Both the position numbers and the translations under genes were made by a program. A stretch of 64,000 nt of DNA from Flavobacteriales bacterium UBA7612 (GTDB lineage Bacteria > Bacteroidota > Bacteroidia > Flavobacteriales > Weeksellaceae): assembly GCA_002484335.1 (NCBI GenBank), contig DLJQ01000012.1, positions 119,877-183,876 of the forward strand, in the 5' to 3' direction. Of this stretch, positions 43,050-50,596 are shown one piece after another; the first letter of the stretch is position 1, and each line of letters begins with the position of its first letter. The notes under the pieces are model-generated. The model saw nothing but the letters and a program-made list of their open reading frames with translations. It had not been told where the DNA came from and ran no database searches.

Positions 43050-43775
43050 ATGAAAAAAATATTCGCTTTATTTCCTATCATTTCAATATTATTTACATTG
43101 ATATTGAATAGTTGTAGCACAAAAACAATTGATAATAAAACAATTAAATTAAATAAATTACAAAATGGAGATTTAATTTTTGTTGGTGCACAAAAAGAAA
43201 ATTTATCTGGAGCTATAAACAGAGTAACTAGAACATCCAAAAACTTAAATTTTGACCATATTGGATTAATAGAAAAAACAAAAGATTCTATTTTTGTTTT
43301 ACACGCAACTACAGATGGAGGTTCTAAACGAGAAAACATAGGTAGCTTCTATATTAAAAATCATAAAAACAATAATCAATTAGAGATTTATAGATTAAAA
43401 AAAGAATTTCAATATTCTATCCCAAATGCCATTACGAAAGCAAAAACAATGTTAGGAAAACCTTATAATTGGTTATATATCTTAAACGAAAATCAATATT
43501 ATTGTTCAGATTTTATTGAACGAGCTTTCCGAAATGATAAAATTTTTGAATTAATACCTATGAATTTTAAAAATAGTGAAACAGGAAAAATTGATGATTT
43601 TTGGATAAATTTTTATAAAAAACAAGGAAAAAATATACCACAAGATGAACCTGGTACAAATCCAAATCAATTAGCAAATTCGGATAAATTAAATAAAATT
43701 GGAATTTTAGTGGTTAGAAAGGTAAAAAAGAACAAAAAGACGGCCGTCACGTTGAGCATGTCGAAACGTTATTAA
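43050..43775 (+). CDS. YiiX-like permuted NlpC/P60 lipoprotein
   Basis: This 241-residue protein has a lipoprotein signal (residues 1-22, Cys23 in LNSC). The mature part is a circularly permuted papain-like amidase of the YiiX/YebB family: LQNGDLIFVGAQ at the start, the histidine in FDHIGLIEK, and the cysteine in YYCSDFIERAF near the end. Such enzymes may hydrolyse peptidoglycan or acyl bonds in the envelope, and the substrate here is not known. The last 13 or so codons lie on a G+C-richer palindromic sequence (43741-43775) that looks like a dispersed repeat. The tail TAVTLSMSKRY is therefore probably accidental and not part of the fold. Confidence 0.85.
   Translation: MKKIFALFPIISILFTLILNSCSTKTIDNKTIKLNKLQNGDLIFVGAQKENLSGAINRVTRTSKNLNFDHIGLIEKTKDSIFVLHATTDGGSKRENIGSFYIKNHKNNNQLEIYRLKKEFQYSIPNAITKAKTMLGKPYNWLYILNENQYYCSDFIERAFRNDKIFELIPMNFKNSETGKIDDFWINFYKKQGKNIPQDEPGTNPNQLANSDKLNKIGILVVRKVKKNKKTAVTLSMSKRY
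43741..43775 (+). repeat. Palindromic repeat inside the 3' end of a gene
   Basis: This is a short G+C-richer segment in very AT-rich surroundings, with arms ACGTT (43749-43753) and AACGT (43765-43769) and GAGCATGTC between them. From memory, similar CACGTTGAGC-TGTCGAAAC units are scattered in other Flavobacteriia genomes. It supplies the final codons and the stop of the YiiX-like gene. There is only one copy in this window. Confidence 0.5.
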
Positions 43776-43789
43776 ACAAAATCAAAAAA

Positions 43790-44182
43790 ATGCTTTTAAT
43801 TAACATCTTAACAATACTATCAATCAATTTATTATTAGCCTTAAATATTAAAATAAAGAATAGAATTATTCTAGTTATTTTATTAGCACTTGGATTTATA
43901 ACTTTAAATCTGATTTTTAAAACATTTGAAAACTCATTTATTATATATTTAGTTTTACTATTTTCAGTAGGAACTATTTTTGCTAAATTATTTGAAAAAT
44001 ATGCTCCTTTAAATGATAAAATTAATGGTACTGAAAAATTCATAAAATTTAGATTTATCATTTTTAGAATTATTTCCCCACTTCTAATAACAATTTTTCA
44101 AATCTTATTATTGAGCGATACTAACATACAAAAAGATATTTTGAAGGACAGTCAACAAAACAGTATAAAAGCTGTTAAATAA
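43790..44182 (+). CDS. Small membrane protein, unknown function
   Basis: This 130-residue protein is very hydrophobic, with about four helices (2-20, 24-43, 48-66 and 88-107). A polar stretch after helix 3 (KLFEKYAPLNDKINGTEKFIKF) and an Asn/Gln-rich end are the only soluble parts. I see no family signature. It starts 14 bases after the YiiX-like gene, in a run of three short genes on the plus strand, and could be co-transcribed with them. It is very AT-rich and Leu/Ile-heavy, and the call rests only on the open frame and membrane pattern. Confidence 0.6.
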   Translation: MLLINILTILSINLLLALNIKIKNRIILVILLALGFITLNLIFKTFENSFIIYLVLLFSVGTIFAKLFEKYAPLNDKINGTEKFIKFRFIIFRIISPLLITIFQILLLSDTNIQKDILKDSQQNSIKAVK

Positions 44183-44198
44183 TGTATATTTTTACCAC

Positions 44199-44381
44199 AT
44201 GAAACAGAACATTATTTATTCTATTGTATTTTTCTTCGTTTTATTTGGATTAAAATACTTGTTTGATAAAAGTGATACAGAATCTATGCTGATAACTTCA
44301 CTTATAGGAACAGCTATATTTTTTATTTACCGAGTTATTGTACGTAAATATTTATATAAACAAAAAGACCAAGAAGATTAA
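44199..44381 (+). CDS. Two-helix membrane protein, unknown function
   Basis: This 60-residue protein has two membrane helices (about 6-22 and 32-48) and a charged end, KYLYKQKDQED. It starts 16 bases after the previous small membrane gene. Its last codons are part of a two-way terminator hairpin that also encodes the end of the convergent peroxiredoxin. The four-base overlap of the stop codons (TTAA) means each gene ends exactly at the other. No function can be given. Confidence 0.6.
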   Translation: MKQNIIYSIVFFFVLFGLKYLFDKSDTESMLITSLIGTAIFFIYRVIVRKYLYKQKDQED

Positions 44382-44399
44382 TTTTCTTGGTCTTTTTTT
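44362..44399. terminator. Bidirectional terminator shared by two coding ends
   Basis: A perfect 14-base stem (44362-44375 with 44384-44397) with an 8-base loop holding both stop codons. A T run follows on each strand. The stem codes for K-D-Q-E at the end of both convergent proteins. Confidence 0.85.
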
Positions 44400-44830
44400 A
44401 TTGCATCAATTGCTTTTTCTATATGAGTATTTGCTAAATTTGAAACAATATGTTCTATTAAAAATCCATTTTTATTAAATACAAAGGTTTCTCTTGGTGT
44501 TAGCAATCCAAATTTCTTTTTAATACCTAAAAGTTTAGATAGCTTCCCTCCTTTGTCCGACAATAACGGAAAATTTAATTGATGTTTATTATAAAATTTT
44601 TCATGTGAAGATGTAGATTGTCCATTAATTCCTACAACAATTGCATCTAATTCTATAAAATCTGCATTCAAATCACGAAATTCACAAACTTCTTTTGTAC
44701 AAGTTGGTGTAAAATCCATTGGATAAAAAAACAACACAAAATATTTTTTATGTAAAAATTCATCCGAATTAAACCAATTCCCTTTATTATCTTCCAACGA
44801 AAAAGTTGGTATATGTTCTCCTATTTTCAT
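44378..44830 (-). CDS. bcp: Thioredoxin-dependent thiol peroxidase (Bcp/PrxQ type)
   Basis: This 150-residue peroxiredoxin reduces hydrogen peroxide and organic peroxides. The active site is PMDFTPTCTKEVCEFRD, with peroxidatic Cys44 and resolving Cys49 five residues later, the pattern of the Bcp/PrxQ group with an intramolecular disulfide. The rest of the fold (GQSTSSHEKFYNKHQLNFPLLSD) agrees. It overlaps queD by 4 bases (ATGA), so it should be translated with it. The end of the gene is part of a shared terminator with the small plus-strand gene. Confidence 0.93.
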   Translation of the reverse strand: MKIGEHIPTFSLEDNKGNWFNSDEFLHKKYFVLFFYPMDFTPTCTKEVCEFRDLNADFIELDAIVVGINGQSTSSHEKFYNKHQLNFPLLSDKGGKLSKLLGIKKKFGLLTPRETFVFNKNGFLIEHIVSNLANTHIEKAIDAIKKDQEN

Positions 44831-45237
44831 TCTCCAGCGTATTCTACAAAATTTCTTGGTGTTTCATAAAGCGTAACTTTTAATTCTAATTCCTTAGAAA
44901 GCTTGGCTCTAATTTTATTCCAGACTAAAATAACAATATTCTCTGCAGAAGGATTTATATTTTTAAATTCCTCTATATCTACATTCAAATTTTTATGATC
45001 TAAATAATCTTCTACTTCTACTTCTATTATTTTTCGAAGCTCATCTAAATTCATTACAAATCCTGTTTCTGGATCTACTTCTCCTTTTACAGCAACAATA
45101 AGTTCATAATTGTGACCATGATAATTAGGATAAGAACACTTTCCAAAAACTTCGAAGTTTTTTTCTTTACTCCAATTCTGATTAAATAATCTGTGCGCTG
45201 CATTAAAATGAGCTTTTCTATTTACAGTTACTTTCAT
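44827..45237 (-). CDS. queD: 6-carboxy-5,6,7,8-tetrahydropterin synthase family (QueD)
   Basis: The enzyme converts dihydroneopterin triphosphate to 6-carboxytetrahydropterin, an early step in making the tRNA base queuosine. The 136-residue protein has the zinc ligands His15 (NAAHR), His40 and His42 (YHGHNYEL), a likely catalytic Cys34 (GKCSYPN), and the final Glu in TLYETPRNFVEY. The PTPS/QueD distinction cannot be made with certainty from sequence, but QueD is usual in bacteria. It follows idi by 12 bases and overlaps bcp, so idi-queD-bcp looks like one operon. Confidence 0.9.
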   Translation of the reverse strand: MKVTVNRKAHFNAAHRLFNQNWSKEKNFEVFGKCSYPNYHGHNYELIVAVKGEVDPETGFVMNLDELRKIIEVEVEDYLDHKNLNVDIEEFKNINPSAENIVILVWNKIRAKLSKELELKVTLYETPRNFVEYAGE

Positions 45238-45249
45238 CTTATTATAGTT

Positions 45250-45765
45250 TTATGCCTCAATATACGAAACATAGTGTTCAAAAATTATTTTAAACCATGC
45301 TGTATATAATTGAGGATTCTTTTCGATGTCTTTTTTTAATTCATCCAATTCTACCCAACGATAAGCCATAACTTCATCAGGATTAAGATTTGGCTCATTA
45401 TTATATATACCTATATAAACATGATCTAATTCATGCTCAGTCAAATTATTATCTAAATGAGCTTTGTAAATAAAACTAAATTTAAATTCTAATTCACAAT
45501 CAAATCCCATTTCTTCCTCCAAACGTCTATGAGCACCTTCTATATAGGTTTCATTTTCTCTTGGATGACTACAACAAGTATTTGTCCATAATGTTGGTGA
45601 ATGATATTTACTTGCTGCACGTTGTTGTATCATTAATTCTCCTTTAGAATTAAATACAAAAACAGAAAACGCACGATGTAATAAACCTGCAACATGAGCT
45701 TGTTGTTTTTCCATCAACCCAAGTTTATTATCATTTTCATCTACTAATACAACAAATTCTTTCAT
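45250..45765 (-). CDS. idi: Isopentenyl-diphosphate delta-isomerase, type 1
   Basis: The enzyme interconverts isopentenyl and dimethylallyl diphosphate for isoprenoid and quinone synthesis. The 171-residue protein has a Nudix-like fold with the catalytic cysteine in TNTCCSHPRENE (Cys65, metal ligand His67), the helix GAHRRLEEEMGF, and the catalytic Glu112 in TEHELDHVYIG. This is the type 1 (metal-dependent) enzyme and not the flavin type 2. The -7 box ends 4 bases before the ATG, so the mRNA is probably leaderless. It heads the idi-queD-bcp group. Confidence 0.95.
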   Translation of the reverse strand: MKEFVVLVDENDNKLGLMEKQQAHVAGLLHRAFSVFVFNSKGELMIQQRAASKYHSPTLWTNTCCSHPRENETYIEGAHRRLEEEMGFDCELEFKFSFIYKAHLDNNLTEHELDHVYIGIYNNEPNLNPDEVMAYRWVELDELKKDIEKNPQLYTAWFKIIFEHYVSYIEA

Positions 45766-45769
45766 ATAA

Positions 45770-45777
45770 CAAAAATA
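45770..45777 (-). promoter_or_regulatory. -7 box TATTTTTG directly before idi
   Basis: On the minus strand TATTTTTG-TTAT-ATG: only four bases separate the box from the start codon, so transcription should begin at or very near the ATG. Confidence 0.5.
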
Positions 45778-45791
45778 GCTTTTTTATAGAA

Positions 45792-46505
45792 TTAAAAAAT
45801 AAGTTCAATCTCTTTATGTTTAAATTCTTTTAAAACTGAATTAATCTCAATCATCAAATTTCCTGCATCATTTACATCCCGAATTATTCCATTAATTAAT
45901 TCTCCATTTAATCTAAATTCAGAAACAACATCTTTTTTGAATAAATTATCTAAATAAGTTTTATGAATCAATTCGATTTTTTTTTCTTCCAAAATATAAT
46001 ATTGATCTTTAAATAGTGACATTAAATCTGTCAAAATTTCATTTATGTCATATTTTTTGTCAGTTACATTCTGTATAGAAGTTGCTTTAGGTAAGTGATT
46101 AAAATCAGTTTGATTTACATTTAAGCCTATCCCTATAATAGAATTCATAACTTTATTTGACCTATGATTTTCAATCAAAATACCACAAACTTTTTTTTGA
46201 TTAAGTATAATATCATTTGGCCATTTTACTTTTGTTTCAAAACCATAACGTTTTATAAATAAACATATAACATTAGAAATCCATTCATTAAAATAAATCA
46301 TTTCCTGAAAAGAATAATTTGTTTTTAGTAAAAAACTAAAAGTCAAATTTTCTCCTGCAGCAACTTTCCATTCGTTACCAGCATAACCTTTACCTTTTGT
46401 TTGATTTTTAGTATGTATGACAGTCCAACTGTTGGCATCTTTTTTGGATAAATCAATTAAATATTCGTTGGTACTAGGCAAAGAATCAAAACTTATTAAG
46501 TTCAT
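45792..46505 (-). CDS. birA: Biotin-[acetyl-CoA-carboxylase] ligase
   Basis: BirA attaches biotin to the lysine of AccB (encoded at 26254-26730). The 237-residue protein has the ligase part only: STNEYLIDLS at the start, the biotinyl-AMP loop GKGYAGNEW (GRGRxGR-like), the KWPNDIIL motif, and the small C-terminal domain (about 190-237). The N-terminal DNA-binding domain of the E. coli type is absent, so it is a class I ligase and cannot repress the biotin operon. It is 26 bases upstream of idi on the same strand, but idi has its own promoter box. Confidence 0.95.
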   Translation of the reverse strand: MNLISFDSLPSTNEYLIDLSKKDANSWTVIHTKNQTKGKGYAGNEWKVAAGENLTFSFLLKTNYSFQEMIYFNEWISNVICLFIKRYGFETKVKWPNDIILNQKKVCGILIENHRSNKVMNSIIGIGLNVNQTDFNHLPKATSIQNVTDKKYDINEILTDLMSLFKDQYYILEEKKIELIHKTYLDNLFKKDVVSEFRLNGELINGIIRDVNDAGNLMIEINSVLKEFKHKEIELIF

Positions 46506-46574
46506 TTTTTTTTATTAATTTTATACAGAGGTTAAAGTTATTTTAAAATGTTCAAAACTTTAATAAGGATTCAC

Positions 46575-46582
46575 TAAATTTG
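46575..46582 (+). promoter_or_regulatory. -7 box TAAATTTG for rsfS
   Basis: TAAATTTG matches TAnnTTTG. It covers the TTG at 46580, which therefore cannot be the start codon. The ATG at 46601 is 18 bases downstream. Confidence 0.5.
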
Positions 46583-46600
46583 TCGATTACAAAATTAAAA

Positions 46601-46969
46601 ATGATAGATACTCAATATACAAAGGACTTGCTAGATAGCATTGTTGACGGAATTACAAACGTAAAAGGTGAAGAAATCACTATTTTAGATTTAAGAGAAA
46701 TTGAAAACGCATTTTGCCAATACTTTGTCATCTGTACAGGTAATTCAAATACACAAGTAAGTGGTATTGCAGCTTCTGTAGAAAGAACTGTGAAAACAGA
46801 AATGTCAGAAAGACCTTTTCATGTAGAAGGAACTCAAAACAATCAATGGATTTTATTAGATTATACTAATGTTATAGTCCATGTTTTTCAAAAAGAACAA
46901 AGAGAATATTACGATATCGAAAGTCTTTGGGGCGATGCTATAGAGACACGTATCGAAATGGAATATTAA
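46601..46969 (+). CDS. rsfS: Ribosome silencing factor RsfS
   Basis: RsfS binds protein L14 on free 50S subunits and blocks subunit joining during starvation. I choose the ATG at 46601 (122 residues) over the in-frame TTG at 46580, because the latter lies within a -7 promoter box. The protein shows the family's DSIVDGITNVKGEEITILDLREIENAFCQYFVICTG region, the HVEGTQNNQWILLDYTNVIVHVFQKEQREYYDIESLWGDA stretch and a normal length. It precedes ftsH by 22 bases, so the two share a transcript. Confidence 0.95.
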   Translation: MIDTQYTKDLLDSIVDGITNVKGEEITILDLREIENAFCQYFVICTGNSNTQVSGIAASVERTVKTEMSERPFHVEGTQNNQWILLDYTNVIVHVFQKEQREYYDIESLWGDAIETRIEMEY

Positions 46970-46991
46970 TCATAACTGAAACCAAAAAAAA

Positions 46992-49004
46992 TTGAAAAAA
47001 AATAATTTTAAACCGTCGGGGTTTAATCCTACTTGGATTTATGCCATTATAGGATTATTACTGATTGCCTTTTTATTATTTTCTGATAATATAGGTGGAG
47101 TAGGAAGTACTACAAAAAGTATTGACCGTACTACGTTTTTATCATATGTAGAAAAAGGTTACGTAAAAGAAGCTGATTTAGAAAAAGAAACAGGTAGAGT
47201 AAGTGTTTTCTTAACAGATGCAGCTCTTAATACTGAAGAATTTAAAAAATTCAAAAATTCTAACGAAAAATTAAACTTTTTTTCTAGTGCAACACCAAAT
47301 TTTGTTTTTAATGTTGCTGATGCTGGAAATTTTGAAAAAGATTTTTACGATAACGTAGAAAAAAGCCCTAATAAAACTGCTAAATTAAATACTCAGGTTC
47401 CTAGTGGATTTGGAGGATTATTCATGAATCTTTTTGTATCTCTAGTTTTCTTTGGATTAATCTACTTCTTGTTATTTAGAAGAATGGGTGCTGGAGGTTC
47501 TGCTGGAGGCGGAGGCGGTATTTTTTCTGTAGGTAAATCTAAAGCTAAATTGTTTGAAGGAGAAGATCATATCAAAACTACTTTCAAAGATGTTGCAGGT
47601 TTAGAAGGTGCAAAAGAAGAAATAGAAGAAATTGTAGAGTTTCTTAAAAATCCAGACAAGTTTACAAAACTTGGAGGTCGAATTCCTAAAGGAGCATTAT
47701 TAGTAGGCCCTCCTGGTACAGGTAAAACATTATTAGCAAAAGCTGTTGCAGGAGAGGCAAAAGTTCCTTTTTATTCTTTATCTGGTTCTGATTTCGTAGA
47801 AATGTTTGTTGGTGTTGGAGCATCTCGCGTTAGAGATTTATTTAAAAATGCTAAAGAAAAATCACCTTCTATCATATTTATTGATGAAATAGATGCTATT
47901 GGTAGAGCACGTGGAAAATCTAACTTTACAGGTTCTAATGATGAACGTGAAAATACATTAAACCAATTATTAACTGAGATGGATGGTTTTGGAACAGAAT
48001 CTAACGTAATTGTTATTGCTGCTACAAACCGTGCTGATGTATTAGATAAAGCATTAATGCGTCCAGGTCGTTTTGATCGTATTATTCATGTAGATTTACC
48101 TGAATTAAATGAACGTAAAGAAATTTTCCAAGTTCATTTACGTCCTTTAAAATTAGGAGAAGATGTTGAAATTGAATTTTTAGCTAAACAAACTCCTGGA
48201 TTTTCTGGAGCTGATATCTTTAATGTTTGTAATGAAGCTGCTTTAGTTGCTGCACGTAAAAACAAAGATGTTGTTGAAAAACAGGATTTCTTAGATGCTG
48301 TTGATAGAATTATTGGTGGATTAGAGAAAAAGAATAAAGTTATTAAACCTTCTGAGAAAAAGCGTATCGCTTATCATGAAGCTGGACATGCTACTATTGG
48401 TTGGTTAACAGAACATGCTGCTCCATTAGTAAAAGTAACTATTGTTCCTAGAGGACGTTCTTTAGGTGCAGCTTGGTATTTACCAGAAGAAAGACAAATT
48501 ACTACAACAGAACAAATGTTGGATGAAATGTGTATGACTATGGGTGGTCGTGCAGCAGAAGAAGTAATATTTAATAATATATCTACAGGAGCTTTAAGTG
48601 ACTTAGAAAAAGTAACAAAACAAGCCTCTGCAATGGTAAGTATTTACGGTTTAAATAAAGAAATTGGTAACGTTTCTTACTATGATTCTTCTGGACAAAA
48701 TGAATATGGATTTAGTAAACCTTATTCTGAACAAACAGCTCAAACAATTGATAAAGAAGTTAAAAAAATGATCGAAGCTCAATATGAAAGAGCAAAAGAC
48801 ATTTTACGAGAACACAAAGGTGAACTAGATATTTTAGCTCAAAAATTAATTGAGAAAGAAGTTATTTTTAGAGAAGATTTAGAAGAAATCTTTGGACCTA
48901 GAAAATTTGTGAACGAATTAGATCAAATTCAAGAAAAAGAAGAAGAAGCCATTGAAGCTGGACCTGAACAAGTAATTCAGCCAGAAGCTGGAAATGATAT
49001 CTAA
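46992..49004 (+). CDS. ftsH: ATP-dependent zinc metalloprotease FtsH
   Basis: FtsH is the membrane AAA+ protease that degrades misassembled membrane proteins and regulators such as LpxC in other bacteria. The 670-residue protein has two membrane helices (about 16-31 and 143-162), Walker A GPPGTGKT (239-246), Walker B IIFIDEID (294-301), the second region of homology ATNRADVLDKALMRPGRFDR, and the zinc site HEAGH (462-466). The start is TTG at 46992, since a TGA lies in frame at 46977 and the next methionine would remove the first helix. It ends at the strong hairpin 49024-49058. Confidence 0.97.
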   Translation: MKKNNFKPSGFNPTWIYAIIGLLLIAFLLFSDNIGGVGSTTKSIDRTTFLSYVEKGYVKEADLEKETGRVSVFLTDAALNTEEFKKFKNSNEKLNFFSSATPNFVFNVADAGNFEKDFYDNVEKSPNKTAKLNTQVPSGFGGLFMNLFVSLVFFGLIYFLLFRRMGAGGSAGGGGGIFSVGKSKAKLFEGEDHIKTTFKDVAGLEGAKEEIEEIVEFLKNPDKFTKLGGRIPKGALLVGPPGTGKTLLAKAVAGEAKVPFYSLSGSDFVEMFVGVGASRVRDLFKNAKEKSPSIIFIDEIDAIGRARGKSNFTGSNDERENTLNQLLTEMDGFGTESNVIVIAATNRADVLDKALMRPGRFDRIIHVDLPELNERKEIFQVHLRPLKLGEDVEIEFLAKQTPGFSGADIFNVCNEAALVAARKNKDVVEKQDFLDAVDRIIGGLEKKNKVIKPSEKKRIAYHEAGHATIGWLTEHAAPLVKVTIVPRGRSLGAAWYLPEERQITTTEQMLDEMCMTMGGRAAEEVIFNNISTGALSDLEKVTKQASAMVSIYGLNKEIGNVSYYDSSGQNEYGFSKPYSEQTAQTIDKEVKKMIEAQYERAKDILREHKGELDILAQKLIEKEVIFREDLEEIFGPRKFVNELDQIQEKEEEAIEAGPEQVIQPEAGNDI

Positions 49005-49023
49005 TTAATTCATTATTATATAT

Positions 49024-49058
49024 AAAAAAAATCGTCTTGTTTAAGACGATTTTTTTTT
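49024..49058 (+). terminator. Terminator of rsfS-ftsH
   Basis: A perfect 15-base stem (49024-49038 with 49043-49057), a 4-base loop, and a T run. Confidence 0.85.
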
Positions 49059-49068
49059 GCATACTACT

Positions 49069-49109
49069 AATTCAATTTAAATTTAGTACCTTTAAATTTA
49101 AATTGAATT
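49069..49109. promoter_or_regulatory. 17-base perfect inverted repeat before the LUD gene
   Basis: The arms 49069-49085 and 49093-49109 are exact reverse complements. The 7-base loop overlaps a -7-like TACCTTTA. It lies after the ftsH terminator and 28 bases before the LUD-protein ATG, as expected for an operator. Confidence 0.5.
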
Positions 49110-49136
49110 TTCTGATTCTAAAAGTCAAAGATATTC

Positions 49137-49745
49137 ATGTGGAAAGCAATTAAAAATTTACTTAAAAAAGCAACAAAAATAACTGAGGAAAATACAAATG
49201 AAGAAAATCATATTGATTTATTTCATCCAAATTACTCTGAAAATAATACATCTGTAGATGAAGTTTTTGCAACAAACTTTAATGCTGGTGGTGGACACTT
49301 TTTGTTCTGTGAAAATGATAATGAAGCCTTTCAAAATTTAAAAGAAATTATAAAGTATGAAAATGTTACTGAATTAATTTGTTTGGATAGTAATTTACAA
49401 GATATTTTATACAAAAACAATATCCCTTTTGTTAGCAATCCCACAAATTCACCATATACGCTTAGTTTTCTTAATTGTGAATTTTTGATCGCATTTGATG
49501 GTAGTATAATGTTATCAGCTCATCAAACTTCTGGAAGAAATATAGATGATTTTCCATCAAATTTTATTATCTATGCACGCCCATCTCAATTAGTAGAGAA
49601 TGTAGGTGCAGCATTACAAAAATTACGAACATTAAAAAAAGAAAACCTTCCATCTAAAATAACTTCCATTCGCGGCAAGAATATGCACAGATTCACGAAC
49701 ATCCAGAATGCGAAGAATATTTATTTGTTATTGGTTGAAGAATAA
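49137..49745 (+). CDS. LUD domain protein (LutC/YkgG-like)
   Basis: This 202-residue protein has a LUD domain, the fold of LutB/LutC proteins for lactate utilisation. The signature is the stretch around FLIAFDGSIMLSAHQTSGRNIDDFPSNFIIYARPSQLV, equivalent to the 'G(T/S)I..S...GR.....P..HI.V' motif of LutC. There is no ferredoxin-like part. The N-terminal 60 residues are Asn/Glu-rich and less conserved. It stands between ftsH and cdsA, away from any lut operon, which is a common location in Flavobacteriia, so a role in lactate oxidation should not be assumed. cdsA starts 2 bases after its stop. Confidence 0.82.
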   Translation: MWKAIKNLLKKATKITEENTNEENHIDLFHPNYSENNTSVDEVFATNFNAGGGHFLFCENDNEAFQNLKEIIKYENVTELICLDSNLQDILYKNNIPFVSNPTNSPYTLSFLNCEFLIAFDGSIMLSAHQTSGRNIDDFPSNFIIYARPSQLVENVGAALQKLRTLKKENLPSKITSIRGKNMHRFTNIQNAKNIYLLLVEE

Positions 49746-49747
49746 CT

Positions 49748-50596
49748 ATGAAGAATTTTTCAATGAGAGCTATTTCAGGTATTATTTATGCTCTTTTCAT
49801 TTATTTAGGAACCACTATACATCCAAAGGGATTAATTGTCTTGATGATGATTTTCGGTCTTTTCTGTTTGTATGAATTTCTAAAAATTACAAATCTTAAA
49901 AATAAATTATTCCAATTTGGTTCTATATTAACAACTATAGTAATTTTTGCTTATTATAGTAAAGAATTTCTAAATTCATTTGAAATTTCAAATCATTACT
50001 TTTTTTATTTAAAAAGTTTATACTTTATTATACCAGTTCTTTTTGTATTCAGTATTTATATTATTTTTAAGTCTACAAATGAATTACTAAATGACTTTGG
50101 TAAATTTACATTAAGTATAACATATATTATTTGTCCATTTGCTCTAGCCTTAACTTTACCAAGTTACGATTACAATTTAGGAGAAAAAGTTATGCATTAT
50201 GAAGTATTTTTTATATTTTTATTACTTTGGTGTAGTGACTCATTTGCTTATCTTACAGGAAGTTTAATAGGAAAACATAAACTTGCTCCTAAAATTTCTG
50301 GCGGTAAAACATGGGAGGGTTTTTTTGGAGGAATTATTTTCACACTAATAGCTGGATTTATTATTGAAACCTTTTTTAAAGGTAATCTACAAGGTAATTG
50401 GATTATTATAAGTCTTATTATCGCTATTTTAGGACCCTTAGGAGATTTAACAGAATCTAAATTAAAACGATTTTTTAATGTAAAAGATAGTAGTAATTTA
50501 ATTCCTGGACATGGTGGTTTTTTAGATCGACTAGATAGTTTTATATTTGTCGTTCCATTTGTTTATTTATATTATTTATTCATATATACTTTATGA
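49748..50596 (+). CDS. cdsA: Phosphatidate cytidylyltransferase
   Basis: CdsA makes CDP-diacylglycerol from phosphatidate and CTP, the branch point of phospholipid synthesis. The 282-residue membrane protein has about eight helices and ends with the family signature ESKLKRFFNVKDSSNLIPGHGGFLDRLDSF, including KD and GHGG-x-x-DR-x-D. It overlaps psd by 4 bases (ATGA) and follows the LUD gene by 2 bases, so the three genes form a tight unit. CdsA and Psd act in the same pathway leading to phosphatidylethanolamine. A pssA gene is not in this window. Confidence 0.96.
   Translation: MKNFSMRAISGIIYALFIYLGTTIHPKGLIVLMMIFGLFCLYEFLKITNLKNKLFQFGSILTTIVIFAYYSKEFLNSFEISNHYFFYLKSLYFIIPVLFVFSIYIIFKSTNELLNDFGKFTLSITYIICPFALALTLPSYDYNLGEKVMHYEVFFIFLLLWCSDSFAYLTGSLIGKHKLAPKISGGKTWEGFFGGIIFTLIAGFIIETFFKGNLQGNWIIISLIIAILGPLGDLTESKLKRFFNVKDSSNLIPGHGGFLDRLDSFIFVVPFVYLYYLFIYTL

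Noticed and set aside
42644..43339. 231-residue version of the CxxC membrane protein
   Set aside because: The extra N-terminal 111 residues lie opposite the YiiX-like gene and have shadow-frame composition. The ATG at 43006 starts directly before a membrane helix.
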